Below are positions 22,580 through 34,141 of a DNA stretch of 64,000 bases, in pieces (within the stretch, counting starts at the first letter, position 1; each line of letters starts with the position of its first letter). The stretch spans positions 244,424,255-244,488,254 of the forward strand of contig JBOZIK010000001.1 in assembly GCA_051453625.1 (NCBI GenBank), written 5' to 3'. Origin of the DNA: Welwitschia mirabilis (Eukaryota > Gnetophyta > Gnetopsida > Welwitschiales). Both the position numbers and the translations under genes were made by a program. Under the pieces are notes generated by a model that worked only from the letters and a program-made list of their open reading frames with translations, did not search any database and was not told the origin of the DNA.

Positions 22580-23803
22580 AGTATAGATAATTATCTTAGA
22601 TCCTAAAATCTATTTTCTACATTTCTCTAAGATAAATACTATATCCAATATCTTTTTCTCCATAATAGTATAGTTTAATTGAGTCTCATTCAAAGTTTTA
22701 CTAGCATAGTAAATCACAGTTGATTTTTTATCTATCTTTTATTTTAAAATGGCCCCAACCACATAATCATTGGCATCACACATAATCTCCAAAGGTAACT
22801 TTTAGTTGAGTGGTTGAATAATTGGTGTGGAAGTTATTTTTTCTCTAAGTTGTTTGAAGGATTCTTGACATTTAGGGATCTAGTTAAAAGTGGCATCTTT
22901 GCTCAAAAGATCGCACAATCGCTTAGAGATTTTATTGAAATTATTAATCAATATTCTATAGTATTCTACATGTTCGAAGAAGGATATAATGTCTTTTTGT
23001 TTTTTGAGGAGTTAACAAGTGTGTGCTTAGAAAATCTTCACAGGATCTACTTATATTCCTTCCTTAGAAATAACATGTTCCAAAACAATGCCTTGATTAA
23101 TCATAAAGNNNNNNNNNNNNNNNNNNNNNNNNNNNNNNNNNNNNNNNNNNNNNNNNNNNNNNNNNNNNNNNNNNNNNNNNNNNNNNNNNNNNNNNNNNNN
23201 NNNNNNNNNNNNNNNNNNNNNNNNNNNNNNNNNNNGGCACGAAAAAAAAAAAAAAAATCTAGGAGTCAAATGATTAGTATAGATAATTATCTTAGATCCT
23301 AAAATCTAATTTCTAAATTTCTCTAAGATAAATACTATAGCCAGTATCTTTTTCTCCATAATAGTATAGTTTAATTGAGTCTTATTCAAAGTTTTACTAG
23401 CATAGTGAATCAAAGTTGGTTTTTTATCTATCCTTTATTTTAAAATGGCCCCAAAAACATAATCATTGGCATCACACATAATCTCCAAAGGTACCTTTTG
23501 GTTAAGTGGTTGAATAACTGATGTGTAAGTCACTTTTTCTCTAAGTTGTTTAAAGGCTTCTTGACATTTAAGGGTCTAGTTAAAAGTGGCATCTTTGCTC
23601 AAAAGATCACATAATGCCTTAGAGATTTTATTGAAATTATTAATAAATATTCTATAGTATTGTACATGTTCTAGGAAGGATCTAATGTCTTTTTGTTTTT
23701 GAGGAGTTAGCAGGTGTGTGATTAGAAAAATCTTCACAAGATCTACTTAGATTCCTTCCTTGGAGATAAAATGTTCTAAAAATATGCCTTGATTAATCAT
23801 AAA
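22580..23803 (-). pseudogene. RNase H of element A, present twice around a gap
   Basis: On the minus strand 23,803-23,276 reads as the RT connection and RNase H: DIRSFLEHVQYYRIFINNF, KALCDLLSKDATF, PLEIMCDANDYVFGAIL, HYASKTLNKTQLNYTIMEKK, then SKIIIYTNH at the end. RNase H removes the RNA strand after first-strand synthesis; the DA(S/N) Asp in MCDAND and the final TNH (usual TDH, Asp lost) are seen. 22,580-23,108 is a second copy of the same sequence left of a 127-N gap (23,109-23,235). After the gap come GGCACG and sixteen A residues that fit no part of the element. I read the pair as one gene plus an unmerged contig end. Confidence 0.8.
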
Positions 23804-24300
23804 GTGGGATTTATCCTAGTTGAGCATAGGGTATTTTTGATACATTACTTATGAAAACATTCTAAGCTATGTAAATAGTGATTAAAATACGTATCATAGG
23901 CTGAGAAGTCATTCATAAAGATTTTAACACCTAAATCTAATAAATCAGAGAAGATTCTAGTCATGTAACATTAGAAAGTGATAACAGACATTCATTTGAG
24001 GTGAACATTCCATAGGAGTAGGTGAAGGCAGTTTTATCTTAATCCTTAAGGAAAATTTCAATTTGATTGTACCCATCTAAGAAACATTAAATGGATGCAC
24101 TAAAGTTGCTCTAGAATTTGATTAGAGAAAGGTTGAGAAAAGTAATCTTTTCTTGAGATGGACTTTAATTTTATATGGTCGATGTACATCATCCATTTTA
24201 CTATGGGTCTCATAGGGATAAGTTCATTACACTTATTTGTCACAAAGGTAATTACTTCTTTGTTAGCTACATTCTGAGTTAGACTCATCCATTTGCTATA
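23804..24300 (-). pseudogene. Ty3/gypsy reverse transcriptase, element A
   Basis: Copies element RNA into DNA when intact. Minus strand from 24,288: NKCNELIPMRPI, YIDHIKLKSISRKDYF (usual CIDYRKLN...RKDHF), NQILEQL, then FLDGYNQIEIF near 24,060 carrying the first catalytic Asp, DKTAFTYSYGMF near 24,010, and FMNDFS at 23,898-23,915, where the usual FMDD or YMDD active-site box has Asn in place of Asp. Several stops lie between the blocks. The order upstream protease, downstream RNase H is kept. The substitution and stops show that it is inactive. Confidence 0.85.
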
Positions 24301-24639
24301 TAAAAGAGGATAGATAATCCCATTATCTATCCTCCTTTCTAATTACCTCCTTTAAGGTTGGATTTATTCATTTTTTGACTTCTTTAGATGGCTTGACATT
24401 ATCTTATAAGTAAATATGATGCATGTAAATGCTAGGATAAATGTCCTTAATGTTTAAGAGGGTTCATCCTATTATGTGCTTATTCTTCTATAGGCATTTA
24501 AGCAATTTAGCTTCTTAACATAGGGTTAAGAAAGAATTTCTAACTACCGAAAGGTGGCGTTATTCCCTAATAAAGCATTATATCTTTATACAAGGGGTTA
24601 AATTTCAAGTCAATTTCATTTTGGGTAATGGGGCATGAT

Positions 24640-25340
24640 TCCTGAGAGAGATCTAAGTTATTATTTCAAGAGAGTGGAAACTGGGATCTTACTTTTCAAA
24701 GAGGATTTCTCTCCTATTCCCATGTTCTATCCCTTCATCATTTGATGGAAATTTCATGGCATTAAAAATGTTTAGTTTTATAGTTATATTATAAAATAAA
24801 ATATTTATTGATTCATTCCTACAATTAATTAAGTCATTTGAAGTTGCTAAGAATAGTCTTCCTAAAATGACAGGCACTAATTAGTTTGTTGAGTTTTTCA
24901 TCTCTAAAACCACAAAGTCCACTAGGAAGTAGCAACTATCAACCCTAATGATAACATCATCTATGACTTCTAATGGTTTTTTAATGGAGTTATCAGCTAA
25001 ATAAAGTTGGAGTTTAATGTTTTTAAGCCCTTTTAATCCTAACTCTTTATAGGTTTCATAGGGAAGTAAATTCATAATAGCCCCTAAGTCTAATAAATCT
25101 TGTTTAATTTGCTTATTCCCTATGGTAATATCAATTGTGAAGCATTCAAGGTCTTTTTATTATAATGTATATCGATTTCGAAGGATTGTACTTATTTCTT
25201 ACACTAGGAAAACTTTACTTTTAATGTTCATGTTCCTTTTCATAGTGCACATGTTTCTGAGGAATTTTGCATAGGAAGGTACCAACTTAATAGCTTCTAG
25301 AAGAGGGATGTTTACCTTGACTTCCTTAAAAGTTTCTAGA
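24640..25340 (-). pseudogene. Ty3/gypsy aspartic protease, element A
   Basis: Retrotransposon protease that releases the parts of Gag-Pol. Reading down the minus strand: PLLEAIKLVPSYAKFLK near 25,290, DLECFTIDITIGNKQIKQ near 25,130, active-site DLGA at 25,079-25,090 (usual DLGA or DSGA, so the Asp is kept), MNLLPYETYKELGLKGL directly after, LQLYLADNSIKKPLEVI (usual LQLADRS...G), then PVILGRLFLATSN at 24,840-24,878 and INCRNES. Two longish frames remain (24,881-25,075 and 24,689-24,877) with a stop between them. This is among the best preserved parts of the element. Confidence 0.9.
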
Positions 25341-26659
25341 TCCTCTAATTACTTTTTCATAATATTATCCTTTTTACGTTAATAGGGAAAAGGTAAGGAT
25401 TCTTTGTATATAGTCAAGGGTTCTTCATTCCTATCCTTTTCTTTATCTTTTAAAGGAGTTAGATTTTCTTTATTCTTATTTTACATGGATGGATTTTCTA
25501 ATTCGTTTCTACTCTTAAGGTGTATAAACTTAGTTTCTTCTAAGTGTTCTACTCCTTTAGTAAACCNNNNNNNNNNNNNNNNNNNNNNNNNNNNNNNNNN
25601 NNNNNNNNNNNNNNNNNNNNNNNNNNNNNNNNNNNNNNNNNNNNNNNNNNNNNNNNNNNNNNNNNNNNNNNNNNNNNNNNNNNNNNNNNNNNNNNNNNNN
25701 NNNNNNNNNNNNNNNNNNNNNNNNNNNNNNNNNNNNNNNNNNNNNNNNNNNNNNNNNNNNNNNNNNNNNNNNNNNNNNNNNNNNNNNNNNNNNNNNNNNN
25801 NNNNNNNNNNNNNNNNNNNNNNNNNNNNNNNNNNNNNNNNNNNNNNNNNNNNNNNNNNNNNNNNNNNNNNNNNNNNNNNNNNNNNNNNNNNNNNNNNNNN
25901 NNNNNNNNNNNNNNNNNNNNNNNNNNNNNNNNNNNNNNNNNNNNNNNNNNNNNNNNNNNNNNNNNNNNNNNNNNNNNNNNNNNNNNNNNNNNNNNNNNNN
26001 NNNNNNNNNNNNNNNNNNNNNNNNNNNNNNNNNNNNNNNNNNNNNNNNNNNNNNNNNNNNNNNNNNNNNNNNNNNNNNNNNNNNNNNNNNNNNNNNNNNN
26101 NNNNNNNNNNNNNNNNNNNNNNNNNNNNNNNNNNNNNNNNNNNNNNNNNNNNNNNNNNNNNNNNNNNNNNNNNNNNNNNNNNNNNNNNNNNNNNNNNNNN
26201 NNNNNNNNNNNNNNNNNNNNNNNNNNNNNNTAATCAAAAATGAAAGGGTAAGAGGATGATAATGTGTATTAGTTTCTTAACTAATTTTGGTTATCCTATT
26301 TCCAAAAAATGTAGGGGTGCTTTCTCCGCCTGGGTTGTATGTGGTTAAGTAGGAAATGTTTTTAGGATTTTTTCATTAATGCCACACTGCATTACCTACT
26401 CATTGACTATGTTTTAGAATAAATGAATGAAGAGGAATTTGGCAATTTCATGGGTATCAATATGGCAAATCAAACATTCAAGCTTAGTAACTATGAAAAA
26501 GGGTTAACGTAAGGTTGTTAAAGATTTTAATCTTTTTGCTAATTCATCTANNNNNNNNNNNNNNNNNNNNNNNNNNNNNNNNNNNNNNNNNNNNNNNNNN
26601 NNNNNNNNNNNNNNNNNNNNNNNNNNNNNNNNNNNNNNNNNNNNNNNNNNAGGGTTAAG
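25341..26659 (-). mobile_element. Gag-protease spacer of element A with gaps
   Basis: The stretch between Gag and protease. It holds a 664-N gap (25,567-26,230) and a 100-N gap (26,551-26,650) whose flanks 26,500-26,550 and 26,651-26,701 are the same sequence. No zinc-knuckle could be read; it may lie in the larger gap. Confidence 0.6.
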
Positions 26660-27690
26660 GTAAGATTATTAAAGATTTTAATCTTCTTGCTAATTCATCT
26701 ATTTTGTTATTTACCTCAAGATTTTTTGGAATTTTAAATATGCTTATGAACCTCAATTAGTGATGAAATCTTGAGGGGTTGGTAGATTTTTCCTAGTTGT
26801 TTAAACTATCAACTACACTTTTTAAGTACTCGCAAGTCTTGTCTAAGAGCATGCTAAAGAAGTTTCCTTGGCTTATCATCTCCACTAATTGATGGTTATT
26901 GGTAGATAACCCATTATAGAAGAAACTTATCTCCCTATCCAGATCAAAACCATGTTGAATACATTTTAGTAATAAGTCTTTAAATCATTTTAAGATGTGG
27001 GAAAAAGTTTCATGATTCTTTTGTTGGAAATTCATGATTTATTTTCTTAGGACATTTGTCTTATGATTGGGAATAATTTGGAAATGAAGGCTTTATTAAG
27101 AGTAGATCATGATCTAATAGACATAGGCTTAAAGATGTACAATCAAGATTTTGCCTTCTTCTTCAAGGAAAATGGAAATAATGTAAGCTAAGGTCATCAT
27201 ATGCATTTGGGTATTATGGAATGGTTGATAAAACACATTTCAATTCCTTAAGATAGAAATATATATCTTTAAATTCAAGAACATGGAAGTGAGGAAAAAG
27301 TTATATGGTGGAGGATTTGAATTCTAGCTTATAGCTAATGGATGGTAGTATTATGTAAGAGGGTATTCCTAGGTATTATGGTTGAAGGTAGTCATAGATA
27401 TTTTTCCTATTTTGATTAGCATTGATTATCGCATCTTCTCATTTGGCTACTTATTAGGTAAAATTTTAGGTCAATAATCTATTGATTATCTTATAGTTAG
27501 ATAAAGGTCTATTGAAGGCATCTTGAAAATTGACTGGATCATTCAAGGTTCCTTGCTATTTCTATGATGAGAAGGTTTGTTAGTTATTTTAGAAGGATGA
27601 GGTTTGTTCCCTTTGGAAATCATCATAGGATTGATTTTCATTTCATGATCTAATCTCTTACATTCTTTCATGATTAATATAGATCCATAT
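26660..27690 (-). pseudogene. Gag of element A
   Basis: Capsid protein remnant on the minus strand. A frame at 26,984-26,793 reads FKDLLLKCIQHGFDLDREI, SFFYNGLSTNNHQLVEMISQ, GNFFSMLLDKTCEYLKSV, the C-terminal half of the retrotransposon Gag domain (usual RFKDLL..CP.HG, ..FY.GL...(T/N)(R/H)..(V/I)). Upstream, KAFISKLFP and a NHE(T/S)F-like block near 27,010-27,090 match the preceding part in another frame. 27,480-27,690 is probably the N-terminal part; it is repeated at 28,500-28,690 because of the contig overlap. Intact Gag would form the particle in which reverse transcription takes place. Start codon not resolved. Confidence 0.75.
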
Positions 27691-29173
27691 TATTGTGTGT
27701 TAATCTCTCAGTTTCATCATAGATTCACTACATACAAGATCATGTTCAAAGGGATTTAATAAAATTTTATAGGGATTTTTATGAAGCCTACAAGTTACAA
27801 AGTTTTAACATCTACATAGAAGATTCAGTTAAAGACTAAGAATGTTCTAAACAGAAAGGATGATGAATCTAATGAGGGAAGGTAATGGTTAAGTTTTCAG
27901 TTATAGCTTTATTTAAAGTTTTGCCAATAACATGTAGAATGATTACAGTAATAAAGTTATTGAAAAATAAAATTAAAATAAAAAAAATAAATTGATCCCT
28001 CAATTACCAAAATCATGAGAAAAGTTTAAAAAATTTTAATATTTTTAGCAAACAGCAAAATCACAAAAACAAGAATGAAGAAAAACTAAATTAAAAACAC
28101 TATATGCAATATTAATTAAAAATTTTTAGCTTTTGAAGTTTTACTCTAAAAGGAACTGATAAAAAAATGNNNNNNNNNNNNNNNNNNNNNNNNNNNNNNN
28201 NNNNNNNNNNNNNNNNNNNNNNNNNNNNNNNNNNNNNNNNNNNNNNNNNNNNNNNNNNNNNNNNNNNNNGATATAGATATAGATCTTTAGATTCAAGACC
28301 ATGGAAGTGAGGCAAAAGTTATATGGTGGAGGGTTTGAATTCTAGCCTATCGCTAATGGATGGCAGTATTATGTAAGAGGATATTCCTAGGCATTATGAC
28401 TGAAGGTAGTCATAGATATTTTTCCTATTTTAATTAGCATTGACTATAGCATCTTCTCATTTGGCTACTTATTAGGTAAAATATTAGGTCACTAATCTAT
28501 TAATCATCTTGTAGTTAGATAAAGATCTGTTGAAGGCATCTTGAAAATTAACTGGATCATTCAAGGTTCCTTGCTATTTCTATGATGAGGAGGTTTGTTA
28601 GTTATTTTAGAAGGATGAGGTTTGGTCCCTTTGGAAATCATCATAGGATTGATTTTCATTTCACGATCTAATCTCTTACATTCTTTCGTGATTAATATAG
28701 ATTCATATTATTGTGTATTAATCTCCTAGTTTTATCTTAGATTCACTACATATACGAACATGTTCAAAGGGCTTTAAGAAAATTTTATAGGAATTTTTAT
28801 AAAGCCTACAAGTTCCAGAGGTTTTAAAATCTAAGGGTGTTCTAAACAGAAAGGATGATGAATCTAATGAGCGAAGGTAGTGGTACTAATTAAGTTTTTA
28901 GTCATAGTTTTATCTAGAGTTTTGACAATCGCATGTAGAATTATTACAGTAATAAAGTTATTGCAAAATAAAATCAAAATGGAAAAAAAAAAGAAATTAA
29001 TCCCTCAATTACCAAAATCATAAGAAAAGTTTAAAAAATTTTAATGTTTTTAGCAAACAGCAAAATCACAAAAACAAATATGAAGAAAAACTAAATTGAA
29101 AAAACTATATGCAATATTAATTAAAAATTTTTAGCTTTTGAAGTTTTACTCTAAAAGGAACTGATAAAAAAAT
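27252..29173. other. 100-N gap (28170-28269) with duplicated flanks
   Basis: 27,252-28,169 and 28,270-29,173 are the same sequence of about 910 bases, with scattered substitutions and one short missing piece near 28,825 relative to 27,825. It is the longest such overlap here and doubles the Gag N-terminus and part of the leader of element A. Confidence 0.85.
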
Positions 29174-29424
29174 GTTAAACCTACATAAAACAAGTTAGCA
29201 CAAAATCAAAAACAAACTTTAAGCAAGGTGGACTAGTTTAGGTTTTACTATAATTATCAGTACCAATCACTAGAAGAAAAACTAAACACACAAAACAAAA
29301 GAAAAAGAACCGGTTAAGGTATCACTAGATAGGACTGTTAATGACTATTGGAAAAGAAAAAACTATGTATAAAAACATTGTAAAAAGAAAAGTAGTTCTC
29401 CTCTGGGCTACTATTGTGTTGTTA
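27691..29424 (-). mobile_element. 5' leader of element A
   Basis: A-rich untranslated leader between the primer site and Gag. True length is shorter by about 900 bases because of the duplicated contig ends. It resembles the leader of element C. Confidence 0.6.
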
Positions 29425-29442
29425 TCCTTAGCAATAGCACCA
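29425..29442 (-). other. Primer-binding site for tRNA-Asp (element A)
   Basis: Plus-strand TCCTTAGCAATAGCACCA matches the tRNA-Asp 3' end TCCCCGGCAACGGCGCCA at 12 of 18 positions; all six differences are transitions (C to T or G to A). Three A residues separate it from the LTR end at 29,446, as in elements B and C. Confidence 0.75.
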
Positions 29443-29445
29443 AAA

Positions 29446-31051
29446 TGTGTACATTGTTTTAGAACTTCTCGATTTAAAACTAAGTTTGGACTTAGTTATC
29501 ATTCTTCCTTAGGGATAACATGGATAGTGATTTAGAATTATACTAACTTAATGGAAGTTAAAATATTTAAGAAAATAAAAGAGGAGAAAGAGGTAATTTT
29601 TAGAGTTTAAATTGAAACTTCAACTTAAGAAAGGAGAAAAGAAAACTAGCTTTAAGGTATTGTCAATTCATTTCCAAATAATCCTTAACTCCAATATTTT
29701 CTAATGCCTTCCTATAACACACTTAAAACCATCAAGTGTTTTGGATTAGATCATAATAACATAATCTNNNNNNNNNNNNNNNNNNNNNNNNNNNNNNNNN
29801 NNNNNNNNNNNNNNNNNNNNNNNNNNNNNNNNNNNNNNNNNNNNNNNNNNNNNNNNNNNNNNNNNNNAAAGAGGGGAAAGAGGTGATTTTTAGAGTTTAA
29901 ATTGAAACTTCAACTTAAGAAAGGAGAAAAGCAAACTAGCTTTAAGGTATTGTCAATTTATTCCCAAATAATCCTTAACTCCAATGTTTTCTAATGCCTT
30001 CCTATAACACACTTAAAACCATCAAGTGTTTTGGCTCAGATCATAATAACATAATCTCATTCACCCTATGACTAATGGTGAACTTAATTATCACTTGATC
30101 TTGTAAGCATTAAACAATAATAGAAAGTAAGAACCCTAAGCACTTAAAATATGTAAAGTTAAAAGACTTAGACCAAGTATTGTAAGAGCTCATTTAAATG
30201 TAATAAATCTTTAATGGTTAAGTTGCTTTCTAAATATTCCAAATATAAAATAACTTATGATTTAAAATAAAATGCAATAACTTCATGACAATTGAAGAAA
30301 GATCCTAAAAAAATTCCTTAGTAATTCTAAAATACTAGTTCACTCCTCCAAAGAGTTTCTGAAAAAGCCATCATGATCACCACTTAAACATTCTACAATT
30401 TTCTAAAGTCAAAAATGATACAATAAAGGGTTCAAGGCCCTTTTATAGGGAGAGATGGGGGTGAGAGATGATTACAAACTCTTAGTCTTGTAGTGTTAGA
30501 TGGACGGTTACATAATGATGACTTTAGGTAGGATGGTTTGTCTTCTTTTAAAATTGGAAGAGATTCTTATGAAAATGCTAACACTTATCTCTAGAGTGTT
30601 GTAGTTACTACCAACTGCTATCAACGTCATGTATCTCCACCATCATCCTATTCAACCTTACCAAATATTACTTTATGAATCCTCATCATCACCACCACAT
30701 ATCGGTAAGAATGAAATTTATTTTTGATGTGTAATTTAATGGAATCCATAATGGCATTTGATTTAATTCTCCATAAAAAGCTAAATATGTAATATTGGAG
30801 ATGGTTTACTCAGATATCCTAGTAACACCAGTAGTCCTGAATGATGGCATTAACATTTCAGTGTGGATCNNNNNNNNNNNNNNNNNNNNNNNNNNNNNNN
30901 NNNNNNNNNNNNNNNNNNNNNNNNNNNNNNNNNNNNNNNNNNNNNNNNNNNNNNNNNNNNNNNNNNNNNNNNNNNNNNNNNNNNNNNNNNNNNNNNNNNN
31001 NNNNNNNNAGTCATTTAACTTAATTGTAATGTCAATTTTTACATGTTAACA
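29446..31051 (-). mobile_element. 5' LTR of element A
   Basis: On the minus strand it starts TGTTAACA (31,051-31,044) and ends ...TGTACACA next to the primer site. It matches 18,790-19,256 directly and 16,695-17,764 inverted. A strong minus-strand TATA box lies at 30,433-30,451. It contains a 100-N gap (29,768-29,867) with flanks 29,578-29,767 and 29,868-30,057 alike, and a 139-N gap (30,870-31,008). Outside the LTR the sequence changes to family B 3' region at 31,052. Corrected length is about 1.3 kb plus the unknown gap. Confidence 0.8.
30433..30451 (-). promoter_or_regulatory. LTR TATA box, element A
   Basis: Minus strand CCCTATAAAAGGGCCTTG is a good TATA box in the middle of the LTR, where the U3 promoter should lie. 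The inverted copy at 16,846 keeps ATATAAAAG. Transcription would run to lower coordinates through gag-pol. Confidence 0.6.
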
Positions 31052-32690
31052 ATAGGAAATTTTATTCTACTAAATTATAAAATAAAAAAAAGGATTGTGA
31101 ATTAATCGTTTTGATGAACTTAGATAACTTTACATTTTAATAATTTATTTTGATTAATACTTTGCACATCTTTATGATAAGATTTAATCTGGTTCTTAGT
31201 AAACATACATTAAAAGATATTTCCATTGTTTAATTTCTTTACTTCTCTAGGCCAGTCACAAATATGAAAGAAATGTTACTTCAAAGAAAAAATATTCACT
31301 TAAACTAACATCAAAATTTTTAATGCATATATCAAGTTTAAACATTCCAACTTCATCAATAGTGAATAGGTCATTAGACATAGATTATGAATGTATCCCA
31401 TATAGTAGACCCAAACCTACAACTCAGTAGAATATGGATGTGGGGATATAAACATCTTCCACTTATGCCTCAAGTTGTACTTGTATAAATGTTAACGTTT
31501 TTGTCTTCATATATCATTTAGTCATGCCCATGATAAATGATGATCAAATAGGTTCCAGTTTTCTAAGACTAGTACAACCAATATAGTTTACACTAGTTAC
31601 CTAGTTTTTTAAGTATGTTCTAGTAAGGACATGTTAATATATATCATCCTCGTGGTAAGAGAATAATAGTGTAAATGCCTTTAACATATATAATCTGTAT
31701 TTTCTCCATGAACATGGAGGTCTTCTACAAACACAATGTGTGTCTTTCTCATAGTAAAAATGTGTATCATGAAAATATTCTACACATACAATGTATGTCT
31801 TCTTTATAATAAGAATTTATACCATGAAGATCTTCTCCATATACAATGTGTATCTTCCCCATAACATGAATATGTATCATGGAGGTCTTCATTGGATAGA
31901 ATCTTATATCTTTCCTAATATTTTTTTTCTCATTCCATCCTTTTAATTTTTTCCTCTTTTTTCATATATGATAGAAATGTCTTCAATCATGTCTTCAAAG
32001 TACAAAATATCATATCTACTAGGGTTATTTTACATTAATCTAAGACAATAATGATAGTCAGGTCTATATAAAACATCTAGTATCACATGCATAATAGAAG
32101 TTAAGCTATTTTCTTAAGAGTTCCTTCATCCAATTAGTCATGAACCAAATAAGTAGCAAGAGCTATCTAATATATTAAAGTTTCACATGGCAAACTGAGT
32201 GATTTATGTACTTATCATACCTCCAATTCTTTTAGCCAACAACAAATCTTAAATCTTAAGATTATCAAAAGTTTATTTCTTAAATGACAGTAATTTTAAA
32301 TTTATTTTATTTTATTTTCTATAATTATAAGTTAAGAGAATAATATAAAAATCACAACTCACAATAATAGATTTATGAGATTATTGAAGTTTTTGACCAT
32401 TAACTTGAAATAATGGTTGTTCTTAAGGCTCAAAATCTTAATAGAACCATGAAAAAATACTTTTAAAACTTGAACAAATCTAGTCCACTTAGATAAAAGT
32501 TTTCTAGGAAATTTGTAAAGTCTTGAATCACATAGTAAAAGTAGGTCATTTGCTCAAACTATTTTTTAAGAATGTGCTTGTTATGGTAGGTTTTCATTAT
32601 TTATTTTTGGATTTTTTAATAGTTTTATAAACTTCATTTTTGATTTTTTCTAGTATTTCAGATCAAGTTTGACTAAATTATAAAGCTTCA
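31052..32690 (-). mobile_element. 3' region of element B up to the insertion of A
   Basis: Non-coding region after integrase in element B, inverted match to 12,100-13,440 of element D. It stops abruptly at the outer end of the element A LTR. It contains a tandem array at 31,700-31,885. No coding motif between 32,000 and 32,690. Confidence 0.65.
31700..31885 (-). repeat. Tandem array, about 60-bp unit
   Basis: Three to four degenerate units with recurring ATCATG(G/A)A(G/A)(G/A)T(C/A)TTC and ACAATGT(G/A)T(G/A)TCTT motifs: ACAATGTG at 31,732, ACAATGTA at 31,786, ACAATGTG at 31,842, and CATGAACATGGAGGTCTTC, ATCATGAAAATATTC, ACCATGAAGATCTTC, ATCATGGAGGTCTTC at about 31,707, 31,767, 31,820, 31,876. 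The related array at 12,540-12,860 in element D shows that it belongs to the element family. Confidence 0.75.
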
Positions 32691-34141
32691 TTGAGGTTAT
32701 GTTTTGGCTATTTTATAGGCCAAAAATATTTAAATTTAATTTCTAAGAAAATATAATAAGATCTTTAAAAGATAAGTTAGTAAGGTGACGTTACAACGAT
32801 CTTATAGGTGGCCTAGTAGGCCTTAGGATCATCATGAAGATGGAGGGATAATATTTTTATTTAACTACACTACTTTTTATAAAATCCTTTTCAATTCTTA
32901 GTTTGTAACTTGTACGTTATTTTTATTTAGGGGTGATAAGGGATTACAATTTTATAAACTATCTCACATATTCTCATTAGATAATTTAGTTCCTATTATA
33001 AAAATGAGTTTTTCCATTACTAAATGGTAGTCAAAGTGGGATAGTGTATTTTTTAAGGAATTCAATAANNNNNNNNNNNNNNNNNNNNNNNNNNNNNNNN
33101 NNNNNNNNNNNNNNNNNNNNNNNNNNNNNNNNNNNNNNNNNNNNNNNNNNNNNNNNNNNNNNNNNNNNNNNNNNNNNNNNNNNNNNNNNNNNNNNNNNNN
33201 NNNNNNNNNNNNNNNNNNNNNNNNNNNNNNNNNNNNNNNNNNNNNNNNNNNNNNNNNNNNNNNNNNNNNNNNNNNNNNNNNNNNNNNNNNNNNNNNNNNN
33301 NNNNNNNNNNNNNNNNNNNNNNNNNNNNNNNNNNNNNNNNNNNNNNNNNNNNNNNNNNNNNNNNNNNNNNNNNNNNNNNNNNNNNNNNNNNNNNNNNNNN
33401 NNNAAAAATATTTAAATTTAATTTCTAAGAAAATATAATAAGATCTTTAAAATATAAGTTAGTAAGGTGACATTACAATGATCTTATAGGTGGCCTAGTA
33501 GGCCTCAGGATCATCATGAAGATGGAGGGCTAATATTTTTATTTAACTGCACTACTTTTTATAAAATCCTTTTCAACTCTTGGTTTGTAACTTGTACTTT
33601 ATTTTTATTTAGGAGTGATAAGGGATTACAATTTTATAAACTATCCCACATATTTTCACTAGATAATTTAGTTCCTATTGTAAAAATGAGTTTACTAAAT
33701 GATAGTCAAAGTAGGATAGGGTATGTTTTTTAAGAAATCCAATAACTTTAACATCATCTATTCAAGTTGGAATAGCTTCACAATGCTTAGTGATCTAGTT
33801 TACACAAAGCAATATAAGGATCTACAAATGATTTAATTAGAGCATTGTCTAAAAATATAAGGATCATCCCAAAAATACTTACTTCTTTCATGAAAAAATT
33901 TACTTTTATATTTATTATTTAAATAATTAGGTAGTTTACAAGTGATAAGATAATTAGCTATGTTAGTATACCAAGGTTCCTCTTCTAAAGCTAGATCATA
34001 TTCATTAGAAAATACATCATTTATGAGAATTAAATCCAAAGCATATGGGGAGTGAGGCCTAATGTAAGATAAGTAATTAGAACTATGTTTTTTACCCCCT
34101 TTCATATCCTTGATTTCATGATCAAATTCTTCTAAAAGCAA
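32691..34141 (-). pseudogene. Ty3/gypsy integrase, element B, with internal deletion
   Basis: A frame of 102 codons (34,141-33,833) gives the RNase H to integrase linker and integrase N-terminus: LLEEFDHEIKDMKGGKKHS, then NYLSYIRPHSPYALDLILIN, ALEEEPWYTNIANYLITCK, SKYFWDDPYIFRQCSN. Within about 30 bases the next recognisable block is already in the catalytic core (YILLCVN, EAIPT near 33,770-33,810). The zinc-binding domain and the start of the core, roughly 100 residues, are missing, so a deletion joined these points. IVIPYHS and KYKLQTK follow near 33,600, in pieces. A 335-N gap (33,069-33,403) has like flanks (32,722-33,068 and 33,404-33,745), so the downstream part is present twice. It would have been the integrase of a member of the same family as element D. 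Confidence 0.85.

Noticed and set aside
25404-26243. Long open frames covering N runs (also at 7,856, 33,044, 48,324, 57,035 and others)
   Set aside because: They are open only because unknown bases give no stop codons.
31700-31885. Regular repeats as a CRISPR array
   Set aside because: Units are degenerate tandem repeats without unique spacers, inside a plant retrotransposon.
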